The notes below the pieces were generated by a model that worked only from the letters and a program-made list of their open reading frames with translations, made no database searches and had not been told where the DNA came from. The position numbers were made by a program, and so were the translations under genes. Shown here piece by piece: positions 47,461 to 58,930 of a stretch of 64,000 bases of DNA. Source of the DNA: Ophthalmolycus amberensis (lineage: Eukaryota; Chordata; Actinopteri; Perciformes; Zoarcidae); NCBI GenBank assembly GCA_024529925.1, contig JAFEUB010000919.1, forward strand, positions 186,001-250,000, in the 5' to 3' direction. The stretch's first letter is position 1. Every line of letters starts with the position of its first letter.

Positions 47461-48004
47461 CAGTGTTGCCAACTTGGCGACTTTCTCGCTAAATCTGGCG
47501 ACTTACCAAACCGTCGTGGCGACTTTTTTTGTCAAAAGCTACAAGCGACAAATCGAGCTACTTTTTCTGGTGTTGTTGGAGACTTTTCTGGTGTCTTGAC
47601 TCTGATGTGAAAGCACGTACCGTTCGGCACGCGGGAGCTGCCGTGAAGGAGCAGCGGGAGCTGCCGTGAAGGAGCAGCGGGAGCTGCCGTTCGGCACGCG
47701 GGAGCTGCCGTGAAGGAGCAGCGGGAGCTGCCGTGAGCCCCTCCGCCGCCCCAAAGCACTCAAAGGCGGTTCGTCTCACAGTAGCCCCTCGCGCAGCAGT
47801 CCCAGCTGCAGAAAGAGGAGACCCACACTCTCCGTGTCCAGACTGCAAATGAATCGCGCGTGCGCAAAGCCGCCGCTGTTCCCGCCTCTCTCCTACAGCG
47901 CTCATTACAATTATGCAAATTAGGCGATTACGTCATTTAGCGACTTCTAGCGACTTTTAGGACAGCCAACAGCTACTTTCCTTACTGAGGAGTTGGCAAC
48001 ACTG
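47461..48004. mobile_element. Short hAT-like element (544 bp) with 14-bp terminal inverted repeats
   Basis: It starts CAGTGTTGCCAACT (47461-47474) and ends with the exact complement AGTTGGCAACACTG (47991-48004). Flanking 8-mers are tttatatt (47453-47460) and ttcatatt (48005-48012), matching 7 of 8, as expected for a hAT target duplication with one later mutation. It has no transposase. GCGACTT words repeat at both ends. Inside, GGGAGCTGCCGT occurs five times at 47633, 47656, 47679, 47700 and 47723. Confidence 0.88.
47633..47737 (+). repeat. 21/23-bp tandem repeat inside the hAT-like element
   Basis: Five copies of GGGAGCTGCCGT spaced 23, 23, 21 and 23 bases. Spacers alternate between a GAAGGAGCAGC type and a TCGGCACGC type. 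Confidence 0.9.
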
Positions 48005-48082
48005 TTCATATTTAACGGGCAGATATGAGAGCGGTATTAATCTTAACATCTAACTCTTAGCAAGAAGGAAAGCAAAGTATGC

Positions 48083-51000
48083 CTTTAACCCAAGGATCTA
48101 ATTACTGGTTTTCAACCTCGCCTCCGACGTACGTTAAGCATCTTTGCATCTTGCGAAAAAAAACCGAAAAAAAAAAACGACAATGTGGGTAGCCATTCTG
48201 CGCAGGAATGCATAGCTATAATCAGCTTATACATGAGCGGCTTAAGACATATTTGCTTATGCAAATACCGTCTGTTGTATGTGTGGAGGAGAAGGATTTG
48301 ATCGCATGAACTGACACACACACTAATTTGAGATCATTCAAGGTTCCGTGTCCGTGCAGATTAACCTTTAACCTTGCTCGCCACCGCTATCCATAGCAAT
48401 TCAAACGTAATCTTGCTAACGCGATAATGTTGGCTGTTCCCTCCCTCGGTTTTTTTTTTGTTGTGAATGGGGAAGAGGCGGCATCAAGGACGACGTGGCC
48501 GCTGCCCCCCGCCCCCCCCCCCCCCTCCCCCCCGTTGATTGTAATAGAAAACTCAATCTCCTCTGCCTGTTCCTGAGAGCCAAAGTGATTCTGGTGCTTG
48601 AAAAGATGAATAGCCCTCAAGAAGAAATGAATCAGGTGCTCTCCAGGGCCTGTCTCCCCCCCCCCCCCACCATCATCTCCTCCAATGGGAAATCCTTTTG
48701 TGCTACCCTCTCTCTCCCAACGTGGCCGTGTCGCCCCGGTGCCGCTCGGCTCTCCCTTTTGTGGCCTCCGTACTGTGTCATGTCGCTCCCAGGCTTGGCC
48801 GACGAGGAGCGGGGCTCCGACGCTCGCGGAGAGAAGAGAAGAGAAAAAGGGAAGCAGGTGGCCGGTCATTCTTCCGGCTTTTGTAGTGGGCCCTCTCGTG
48901 AGTGACTGTATGGGAACGAGGTAATGAGAGCATGGGACGTTTCAGTGTGTCTTCAGGCTGACAGCGCTGACGGTGGACGGATTGTGTGTGTGTTGACAGT
49001 GCCGGCATCCACTTGCCGTCGGTAGCTTCGCCTGGCTGATTAACTCTAATTGGTGTGAGCAATGTCCGTTAAATCACTCCCTAACACGGTGGACATGTGC
49101 AATCAGCCGGCTTAATGCTGCAAATTGCCTCTGCCGTGCTAGAGCTGCGTGTGTGTAGGTGTGAGAGTGCGTGCGTGCGTGCGTGCGCGTGCGCGTGCGC
49201 GAGGAAGAAATCCTGTCATCGTTCTACCACCTCGTTAAGTGCGTTGGGGTCGATCGCAGGGATGTAGGTGGGTGTTAAGGTAGAGGAGAGTCACTTGGAT
49301 GAGGACCCACGCACTGAGGCTTCGTCAACGCTTTGACCTGCTGATATCTGAATGTCTGTTTTGAACTACATATATTCCACTCAGTCGGCTTCATTCCAGA
49401 GCAACCTTCCCTTCCCCCAGCACGTGTCGGTACAGCTCGGCAACATTTCACACTGGTAAACAACAGCCCATTGCTAATGAGGCTGCTTCCACAGACTGCG
49501 CTGCCATCTCGAGCCCGTTCTCCCTGTTTTCCCCCACGACAGTTGTTCCTTATCTGAGCCAGTCCACGCTCGAGCGCACGTCTCTGCGCTTTCCAAAAGA
49601 AAGAAACGCCGGTCTTGTGTTTGTTTTCTCAGCTAAAACAGCTGTCAAACACGATTAATATTTCAGCGAGAGAATGGCGCTGGAGGGAACCTCTAAGTGC
49701 TCGGGGAGTTGGCAAAAAAGAAAACGACGCTGTTGCTTTTTAAAAAACAATGTTGCCGCTCTCCCTCCTCGGCTGCCGCGTCGCATATTTTGCCTGCATC
49801 CTGCTCCGCTTTTCGTGGAACTGAGCGTCTCTTTTGTGACTCCTGAAAACAAAAGTGAGGCAGGGTGTGGAAATCAAAACAACACCGGGGGAAAGCTCTC
49901 CCGGTTTGGTGTCAGCAAGCTGTTGGCGTATCACTTCATTCCAAGCCGGGGTAAGTTTGAACGGCTCTTTGGCGTTTTCCTTTTCAGCAGAGGAAGAGCA
50001 GATCAGGGCTTCGTCGGAAGAGAAGGGGGAATCCTCTGAGCTGAACCTCCGAGGCGGTGCCGGTGTTTGCTCTGCCTTGGGTTCCACGGGACGGTGCCCT
50101 TTGGCCTCCGTGTTAAGCCCAAGTTTCGAGGCTGAGCCTCAGACTAACGACGCCTCACGGATGTTGGTGTGTTGCAACCAGACGGTGAACAAAGGTTTCT
50201 CCGTGCTCGCTATCCCCGAGCGCCCTGCACACGAGCTCCCCCGACACCGCCGACACGGACAAAAGCTCCCGCTCCCGAGTCGACACGGAAACGCGCTCCC
50301 CTCCTTCTTTTCTAGATTCGCTCGGCTCCAGTTGTTTCTGTTGACATGCCCGAAAGCAAACAAACGTGTGGACTTTGATCATCCTGCCACCGCGGCTCTC
50401 TTCCCACAAAGTCAGCTGCGCTTTCTTTAACCTGCTCTTTCTATTTCATGCTCTGTCTCTCACACTCCCTCCCTCGCCCTCTCACTTGTGGCCTTCTTTC
50501 TTATCTCCACCCAGCTCCTCTCTCACAGATCTCTCACACGTGGTGTCAGCCAACTCAGTCGTGCAGCGTTTATTTTTTTTTTTTTACAGCACCTCTCCTT
50601 TTCAACCCCTACACACATTACAAGAGTTGGCCTCCTACCATAATTCTCCCCCTCCCCCCCCCCCCCCTGGGGTGCGTTACATGAAAGCAGATACCCACAC
50701 ATGTGTCACCATGCCGATCCTGTCGGCATGTCATGGGTCTGGCCGCCCGCCGCGTTTCAATCTCTGTTCTCTGGCACGGAGAGGTGTAGATTACATCTGC
50801 ATGGTTCAGCGCCGTGCCTTCCAGCTGACACGCGGCATCAACGGAGAGGGTAATACATGGGGGGCTTAGGGGGGGAGGAGAGCGGAAAATCACTCTCGGT
50901 GTAGCAATACTTTAAACAAAAACAAACAAAAAAGTCTGTCTGAACTTCCTGCTCACACGGCCTTTCTAGTTTGAAAGACTTGATTCTCATCAAAGAACCA

Positions 51001-51779
51001 GACTTGGGTCAAATGAAAGCTTCCAGCGAGCGTGTTAACAAGGAGTAAGAAAAGGGGAAAGTGACGAAAGCGTCATTAGGTTTACAGAACGTAGGGCCTC
51101 GGCTCTGCCGCCGGCGTCTGCGGCAAACGTGACTGGCAGCTCAGTGGATTTCCCTGACATCAGAGCAGTGGAATACGCATGTTTCATGTTAATGCTGTGT
51201 CAAGCCGTGGGAACGGTGTCAGATCAGATAAGAACTGATAATGTGGAATAAAAGTATCTGCAGCGGGCTGGCTGTGAGCTGAGCGGCTCTGCAGTTTGAA
51301 AGAGAAAGGAAGCTATCGGATAACCAGCTTGCACTTGGAGAACTGCTCGTAAGGTTGGAGGATCGATTTACTCGTACACGAGGGCGGTTGACCTGTGAAC
51401 CCTGGCCGAGTGGCGGCTTTAACTGACCTCGAGTCAGTCCAAATGGCACGGGACGACTGCGTGGGTGGAGACTTTGAGCTCTCTGAAGGCGTGCGACAAG
51501 ATTTAGCCTGATGTTATTTGACCGGTTGTTTACATTGGTGTTTGGTAGTTAAAATAAGGAGAAATATGTCTTCATACATTTTCTCGGTGTGTGAATGAAG
51601 CTTATGCTGCTGATCGTTTATCACTGTTTTGCACTGCAGAGGTGTCAGGATGAGTCAAACTAATTGATAAGAATCGAGCAGCTGCGTCCGACATGATTTG
51701 TAATTTTGCTAAAGTGACAATCTGATTAGCGTGCATACTCAGGGATTGATAGATGTGCTCCCTACTCTTGACTACAGAG
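48083..51779. other. Intergenic DNA, no gene recognised
   Basis: GC-rich and pyrimidine-rich stretches with C-rich runs (48509-48532, 48657-48669, about 50653-50667) and a GTGCGTGC tract near 49171-49200. Open frames up to 191 codons (49855-50430) show no homology or exon structure. Confidence 0.55.
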
Positions 51780-52255
51780 TAGCGGCCGTCTGCAAGTTTC
51801 TGCCGATACCCTCATTTCTGTGGTTTTGCCCCTCTCTATGATGGTGCCGCTGACTTTGGACGTTAGGAACAGACTAGTGCAGGGCCGATTACTTTGCCCC
51901 GCGAAAGCGCAGCTCGCAGCCTTCTTGGGAACCGATCATCGCGTGTTGACACCAGGAAAATGGAGTAATCTAAAACTTGTACCTAAAACTAAGAATCATT
52001 GTGTTATATCTACACACGGAGCGGGTCCCTTTCACTCAGTCCGCCAAGTTGCACCGCCATGTTTCTACAGTAGCCCAGAACGGACAAACCAAACACTGGC
52101 TCTAATTAGGGCCTTTCTTGTTTCCACGTTACCTGAAGGCCAACGTAGCTCTCCCACACCCTTGGGAAGGGAGGGGTGAGTGGAGGGTTGTTAAGTTGGA
52201 TGCAATCTGCAACCTCACTGCTAGATTCCACTAAATCCTACACACTGCTCCTTTA
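51780..52255 (+). repeat. Dispersed repeat, family D
   Basis: Carries CACCGCCATGTTTCTACAGT, GCCCAGAACGGACAAACC, TTACCTGAAGGCCAACGTAG, ATCTGCAACCTCACTGCTAG and CACTAAATCCTACACACTGC in order. This matches a repeat I recognise from percomorph fish. Only one copy is in the window, so the call rests on memory of the family. Confidence 0.55.
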
Positions 52256-53369
52256 AATCTACTGAAAGAGTTTCATGCTATGGTGGGATGAAATTCTCCA
52301 AATAATTTGAAACAGAATCAAGTATCAACATATTGAATCCAAACAGAATATAGATGATCATTCAACCAAGAAAAGGGGGCTTGATTCAAGAAATCATAAG
52401 GCAACAGCTGTGGGGCACACCGAGTGTAACCCGAGGAGCCTGGGTAACAGAATGAATGAAGCGGACAACTTTGACCGTCAGTAAACACCAAAGAACTGCT
52501 CAAAGTCATCGACTACCAGAAAGCCAAGAAAGCCGCCACATTTGCTGAACGAAGACCATCAGATGAAAGCTCCAAAAGGTAGCAAGTGGACATTTATGAA
52601 CTTGAATGAGAAATGTGGGTTTATTCCAACCAATATCTTCTCAGTTGAATAACATTGACATTCATTATTAGATCAAAAGACTTGAGATGCATATTTTTAG
52701 TAATACATCTGTTTGCAGCCTGGTCCGGCCAATCCTCTGATCTCTATGAACAGAGAGGGAGGGGAGGGGTGGGAGGGGGGGGGGGGGGGGGGGGAGAGCG
52801 GGATTTGCAGTCGGGGCTAAAAGTGTATGTTCCTCTTTAATATGTCCCAGCCCCGAGTGTGTAACCCTAACATGCACTAATCTCTCCAACACAAAAATCA
52901 ACGAGGCACCCGCCCACCCACACAACATTCATCACTGCGGTTGAGTCAGCAGACGCCAGCCCTCACACATCTGTGGGATGCCAGCGTTACTCGTGGATCC
53001 ACTCGTGTAGACCCACCATGCACGCCTCCCCTCGGCCCGCGGGTAACGTCAGGACAGGCACGTCCCCTTTTATGACCTTCTCCAAGTGTAGAAAAACATG
53101 ACATAATACGTCACTTTGCCTCAAGGGTTCAAGTGGATTTTGCTGTACAAAGGCTGACTATTCAGAACAAACTACTTCCCTAATGTATTAAAGCCTGTGG
53201 TGCAATGGGATAATCGTTTCTGTTGTTGACAAGAAGTAAAACACAGGGAGCTGCCAACCGCCCCACCTAATCGCCACAACATCACCACTCATGCAAATGA
53301 AGTCATTAATGTATTGACAGGCACATATTTCTATGCCCTCAAATGGTGAGGAGCATTAAAAGAATGCCC
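52256..53369. other. Intergenic DNA, no gene recognised
   Basis: Unremarkable sequence apart from a G20 run at 52775-52794 in a G-rich setting (GGGAGGGGAGGGGTGGGAG just before it), which could form a G-quadruplex. Confidence 0.55.
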
Positions 53370-53830
53370 CAACTTTAGGGAAATACACATTTTCTTTTGA
53401 TTTAAATGAGAAAGTTGACACCCCTCTCATGCTTGTACGCTACATTTAAAGCAAGAAGAACAAATAGGCAGTTCGCTAGCTAAGTTATCGATGGCTAAGC
53501 TAAAGCTTGGCAAAAGGACTGAAAGCGACGGAAAAAAGATCCAGCATGCAACTCCCAACTTATCGTTTCTAAATTTGACTTTTTGTACGAATTAAGCAAA
53601 CAAGATATAGCGTGCTAACTAGTGAGGAGTTGGTAGGCAGATCTTCCTTTGAGTTTCAAATAGAGCATGGGGTAACGGTTACTCTCTGCTTCCATTCTTT
53701 ATGCTAAGCTAACCCACCTGCTGGCGCTAGCTTCATATATTAAGCTTAAAGACACAAGAGTTGTATCGATCTACTCATTTAACCTCTGCAAGAAAGCATA
53801 TTTCACAATATTGAATATTGTGTCTTTAAG
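53370..53830. repeat. Fold-back repeat, family C copy 2
   Basis: The left part reads AACTTTAGGGAAATACAC and ACCCCTCTCATGCTTGTACG. The right part reads CTTTATGCTAAGCTAACC, GCTAGCTTCATATATTAAG, GTTGTATCGATCTACTC and TCTGCAAGAAAGCATATTTC. It parallels 47231-48082 without the hAT insertion: the sequence around CTTCATAT here is the intact version of the insertion site there. Confidence 0.75.
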
Positions 53831-56364
53831 CACTAGTAGCAACTTCAAGAAAAGATTGGTTCATACGTAAAAAAGGAAGGAAAAAGGTGCTCGAAATATC
53901 GAATAAGGTTACCTATTCTGTAGCTATGGTGTATGTACGTTGTCGTGTCCACATGGCACCATAGCAAGGGAAGACAAAATACATTTTAAAAGCATGTTTC
54001 TTCAAAAGGAAGTAAAGTCAATTACAAACATATCTGTTTTTCCTGTTTAATATGTGCAAAGTGCAACACCGGTCTAGATCAAAATCTTTGGAAAAGCTGA
54101 CCTCGCTTATTTCACTCTTGCACTGTGTAACATGTCAAGGTGCTCAACGAGTGCTCACCATTCACACGGACTCCTCTCAAAAGCAGAAAAAGCAGCAGTG
54201 AATGAATCACAATAGAGGATGCTCAGTGTTCACGTCAGCGGGAGAGAGAGTGGGAGAGATGGAGTGCAACATATAGCAGAGAGTCTGGTGCCAACAGGTT
54301 CCTTCTTGGAGATGTACATCTTGGCAGTCTCACAAACCGTCCAGCCTGTTGGAGGATGCCAGCGCGTGACAGAAGGCATCTCTAGGGGGCTCTAATCGAG
54401 GGGGCTCTAATCGAAAACAGACCTTGATTCTGGACACCAGCTTTGAGAGAAAACGAGCATCTTGTCATCCTCCGAGCTGTGAGATAACGTCTATTTAGAA
54501 CCTGATAGCGAAAGGATGCTGCGCTGCTGTCACATTGTTTTGTCATTTTTACACATTATCTCCATGTTTGTTATCTACGTATTTTGTGACCTAAAATGAA
54601 GAACTTTTTACTCGCCCTATGTTGTGACACATGCACGTTTCATTCATTCTCAACAGGTTGAGTCACAATGAGTGGGAGCTTTGTAAAATACTGTAACTGG
54701 GCTTCTTGGCCGGTTCTTACAAGTAATCTTTGTCTGCCTCGACAGGATTTTTAATGAAAGTGACCTGACACATCATTCGGTCACCATGTTGGAGGTCCAT
54801 TGCCCTTTGCAACAATACCAAGAGAAGCTTACCTTCATGACTTGTGCCATTTGAAAGTGATGACTCAGCAGTAGGCTTTGCAGTAAAACACGTCACATTT
54901 GGATTACCACTGTTCACCACGCCAACTGTTGCTAATTAGCATTAAACACAAAGTATAGTTTAAAGCAGATGGGAATGTTATTAGTTTTGCAGTTATTTGG
55001 TCATAAATCAAAGTATTGGACAAAAGAAATTGGCTGAACTGATGACCTGATGAATCACAAATGTGATTATTGTGGAGTTGCAGTCAGAGGAAACACCAAA
55101 ATCAGAAGGATTCATCCTTTGGGAAACAGTTGGATAGGTTGTTATTTTGTCTGGGCGCCAGGAATGTCTGTAAAGCTATGTCGCTATAGCTAAAAAAAGC
55201 AATCACTTGACATTGTTGCATGACCACATGACCACTTACAGGCAACATTGTGTTGAGAGCTATGGACAGTTTTTTTTAACTGTTTAAGGTAAAGCTCCAT
55301 GGTGAGAGCCACAGAAGCCCAGAATATAATTCTGATCCCGATCAGATCATTCAGTTTTAGAAAAGTGGATGCATACCGCTCTTTTTTGGGTGTCACACAT
55401 GGATCCGTCTTATCGGTCGGTCTTAAACTGGATCAGTGTCCAGCCGTCCTGTCCTCCAGGAAAGCCGAGTAGACAGATCATAATCCTGACCCCAATGAAC
55501 CCTAACCTGACCTGACCCTCCCGATGAACTCCTTAACTAAATGCCTTAAGCATTACTTAAGATATCTGAGCCGCCTCTAAACCCGATCAGTAAAAGTGCT
55601 TTTAAATGCTTTCAAATAATACCCCATCAACAAATCAATCAATCAGTTATGTGTCAGGTGTAATTATATAAGTGAAATGTAACTCAGACTCTATAGTAAT
55701 AAATATATATTTGTATTATTGGGTAGGGGGAAGGGCAAGTCTTGAACCGTGACCTCATTTAGCATTGTCTTCTAATCATGCCGTTGTCTCTCCCTTGTGA
55801 CAACGTGTCGTCTGCAGGACGAGTCACATTTCACGTGCTCGCAACAAGCGCAGTCGTCGAGAGAGACGGTTCCACCGCGTCGCCGTGCAACACTTTGCTC
55901 ACAGGGCAGAGAAGCAGAAGCCTCCCTGTGGTATTTTATACGTTACAGTTACATGGATGAGCGCGGCACCCGCAACCTTCCCTAGGCCCGTTTTCCACTG
56001 TGCAAACACTCGCGCCAGTGGACAAGGACAAGCTGCAACCTTTCTCCGACATGACAAAGCAGTGGGCTGTGTAAAAGTCTGATCTGACACAGCTGCGTGA
56101 CTCTTAATGGTGTGTTTCTCCTCACATGACAGCCCTTCTCACAATGTTATGACCGCAAATTGCTCGTGCTATGTGGGATCATTGGCGAGATGCACATGGA
56201 GGATTTATCTGGGAGTGCTTTGACCTCCCTGGTGATAGGCGGTGTTGGCCGATATGTGGAGACATGTGTGGGTAGCTTGTTGGTGTATTAAACCCGGTCG
56301 GAGCAGAATGCTGGATCCTGTTCCTTTAACGTGGGTAACAGAGTTAGGTTGGTTTGATTGTGGA
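53831..56364. other. Intergenic DNA, no gene recognised
   Basis: AT-rich, no supported exon. A 15-bp word (GGGGGCTCTAATCGA) is tandemly duplicated at 54385-54399 and 54400-54414. Confidence 0.55.
54385..54414 (+). repeat. Perfect 15-bp tandem duplication
   Basis: GGGGGCTCTAATCGA occurs twice back to back with no mismatch, suggesting a recent duplication. Confidence 0.95.
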
Positions 56365-56825
56365 TAATTCGACAGAAATCTGATGTTTTTGATGGAGCTC
56401 AGTCAGTCCACCACTTGGGTTCAGAAGATAACATCTCAGTATCTTTTGGTTGGATTGCCATGATGTTTTGTAGAGACACAGTCCCTTAGAACATGAGTCT
56501 AACGACTTTGGACGACCTCCTGACTTTTCCTCTAGCGCCACCGTGAAGTTGACGGAAGAATTCATGTTGCTCAGAGGATGAATCTGAAGTGGCATGACCT
56601 TCCCTCTGGTGCCGCTATTAGGTTGACATCTGTGCTTTTGAGTGGAATGGGTAGATTGTCATAAAATTTGGTACAACACACATATGCCCCCCCCACACCC
56701 CCCTTAGGATGAATTTTTCATCCGGCCCCATCAACAGGTCAAAATGAAAGAGCTGGCCAATACTTTGATTTATGACCAAATGGCTGCAAAATGTAATGAC
56801 ATTCCCATCAGCCACAGCTGTTGTT
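56365..56825 (+). repeat. Dispersed repeat, family B copy 2
   Basis: Longer copy of the family at 41255-41445, with a head-to-tail inner duplication: CCTGACTTTTCCTCTAGCGCC and ACCTTCCCTCTGGTGCCGC are two versions of one module, each followed by a GTTGAC word. It ends CCAATACTTTGATTTATGACCAAAT ... GACATTCCCATCAGCC. A SINE piece follows directly. Confidence 0.8.
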
Positions 56826-56835
56826 TGCATTCAGA

Positions 56836-56935
56836 GCTTCGGGTCGGCGGTTCAATCCCCGACTGTCCGCGCATGTCGAAATGAGCGAGACACTGAACCC
56901 CAAGTTGGATGTTTCACAGCACCCCACTGCTTCTT
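56836..56935 (+). mobile_element. tRNA-derived SINE fragment
   Basis: GGTTCAATCCCC at 56849-56860 is a good Pol III B box. The following GAGCGAGACACTGAACCCCAAGTTG resembles the tRNA-unrelated start of common teleost SINEs. The A box side is lost or diverged, so this is a truncated copy. Confidence 0.65.
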
Positions 56936-58898
56936 TACACAGCGACGTCTGGCTCTTTGAACGCTGTGACCGTCTTCCAGGAGAAACCCATCATCTCTGT
57001 ATTTATACGATTTCCGTATCCCTCTCTCTTTGACAGCTGGCTATTCAAACCTCCACTTTTGAGTTCTGCCGTGGACCGACGACACGTCACACTAACCAGC
57101 TCTTTTCTAGGGTTTGGTCCTCTGAGGCCGGGTTTTTAGTTTATCTGGACCTGTTGTCACAGCAACAGACCTGGCAAAGCTGGCCAATATCATGTAGCAT
57201 GGGTTGTTTTAATGGCTATCCACATATATAAAGAAAAAGTATTTGCATCCCATGACCTTTTCGCTTGGAACCAAAAATAACAATAGAATTGTTATGTTAA
57301 ATGTAAAGTTTATGACAGAATGATAACTCCAAAGCACAGCTGAGGACATGCAGCCTCAGACAGCTAATCAACGTGCCACAATCCTCTGTACTCTCTGAAT
57401 ATCCCGAGGGCTTGTTTTGCCGCTTGGTTCGTCGATGATGTTAATCTTATTTAAATGCTTGTTTGACTCAAGCGTTTCTATCAGCAGCCTCTTAATTAAA
57501 TCAAAAATGCGCGGCGCCCACGTGGCGCACTCTTGTCAAACCCCCTCCCCCGTCTACCACGTGGTAGACGGCAAAGGGCAAGCTGTCACCCCGGGCGAGG
57601 AAGTCAGGTGTATTAACAAGTCAATGAGAAATTCATGTGTGTACAGTTTCACAGTGAGCACAGCTGACCTTTGTTAATGATGCCACTCAAAGCTGCAGGT
57701 GGCGTTCCTCAAACGGGGTCCCGCGGGAGAGCGTCTCGTTCCTCCCTGACAGGTAGGACTTGAAGGGATCAGTCAGAGTGGAGATGAAAAGGAAACCATT
57801 GTCCGGATCACTTTACATCAAAAAACAAACATCAAAAAACCCACTTTCTCACTGCAGATCTGATGTCTTGTACAACATTCCTGTGTGTGTTTTTTTTTGT
57901 TTTTTTTATCCTCCCACCTGGCTTGCTTTCTTCTCCAGCAGCTAGTGGAAAAGAGGCAGAGTACCAGGGCTTTCATATTCACAGATGCTTAAATTCAATC
58001 ATGCTGCAGCCGGGATGGATCGCTCCTGAGATTTTGTCTGAAAACGACCCTTATATTGTGCTCTACCTGGAGTACTGTTGTTTTTTTCAGGAAGTCCTTG
58101 AAGAACGATCCATCCTACTCCATCCGCGTGCTCACTCTTCCAGCTACTTCCAACCATCTCCTCCTCTCATCTCCCGGAGCCTTCTTACTCCATCTTAATT
58201 TTCATGCCGTTGCTTTCATCACCTGCTGACTCACCCTCCTCCTCCTCGTTGCTCCTCCCGAATTACTCCCTTCCCTTTGCGCCGCATCGCACACTCATCA
58301 CATTGAGTGTCGCAGGAATCAAATGTGAAGGCCGGCCGCGCTCTCGCTGCTTAAATCCCCTCATAATGGAGCCCAAGGGTATCTGAAATTGAGTGTGAAG
58401 ACTACATCAAGGTCATTTACTCCACCCCACAGGATGGTGATGGATGTCTTGTCTGATTGCTCGTTTTGGCCGCCCTGCTCGAGGAGAGGGGAGCGTGTCC
58501 CATTGCCACTTCCTGGGTGAGGGGAGAGTGTTGCTTTTGCGCGGATGGCCAGAAAAGTCATTCCTGCAGCGGGAGAGAAGAGCCGGAGGGGGGGGGGGGG
58601 GGGGGGGGGGTGTGTAATAGGGGAGGATGGGTGATGCTGTATAATAGCCACCTGGAGCCCGGGGAGAGAGGCGTCTCTGCCTCCACATTCTTGAGCAAAC
58701 ATTTGAAGGGATTAAAATAACGCATATTGATTGCTGGATGGATGGCACCCCATCTGTCAATACGCGAATCTGCCAAATTGACTACGCCTCTCGGGGCATT
58801 GTGCGGCTCCAAACAGCTGGATCCAGTCATAGAAAACCATAAACATCAGCCGTAGTCAGCTGAAACCTTTCCCCAAGTGCCTGTGATTTATAATCCCC

Positions 58899-58930
<32 letters not shown>

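Larger units (their letters stand above)
47231..48082. repeat. Fold-back repeat, family C copy 1, split by a hAT-like insertion
   Basis: The left end reads CTTTCTTTGCTGAGGGTTAGATGAGAAGATCAA. The right end, complemented, reads CTTTCCTTCTTGCTAAGAGTTAGATGTTAAGAT, so the two ends are imperfect inverted repeats. The middle has CCAGGAAGTCACTGCACCCGGCC, AAGAAATAGTCTGGCACATAA and CAGTCTTTATGCTAAGCTAACC. The second copy at 53370-53830 shows the layout without the insertion. The 47461-48004 segment is a later insertion. Confidence 0.8.

Noticed and set aside
49855..50430. 191-codon plus-strand frame
   Set aside because: No recognisable motif, no splice context and ordinary composition; consistent with chance in GC-rich DNA.
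54385..54414. CRISPR-like repeat
   Set aside because: Only two units, back to back with no spacer, in a vertebrate genome; a simple tandem duplication.
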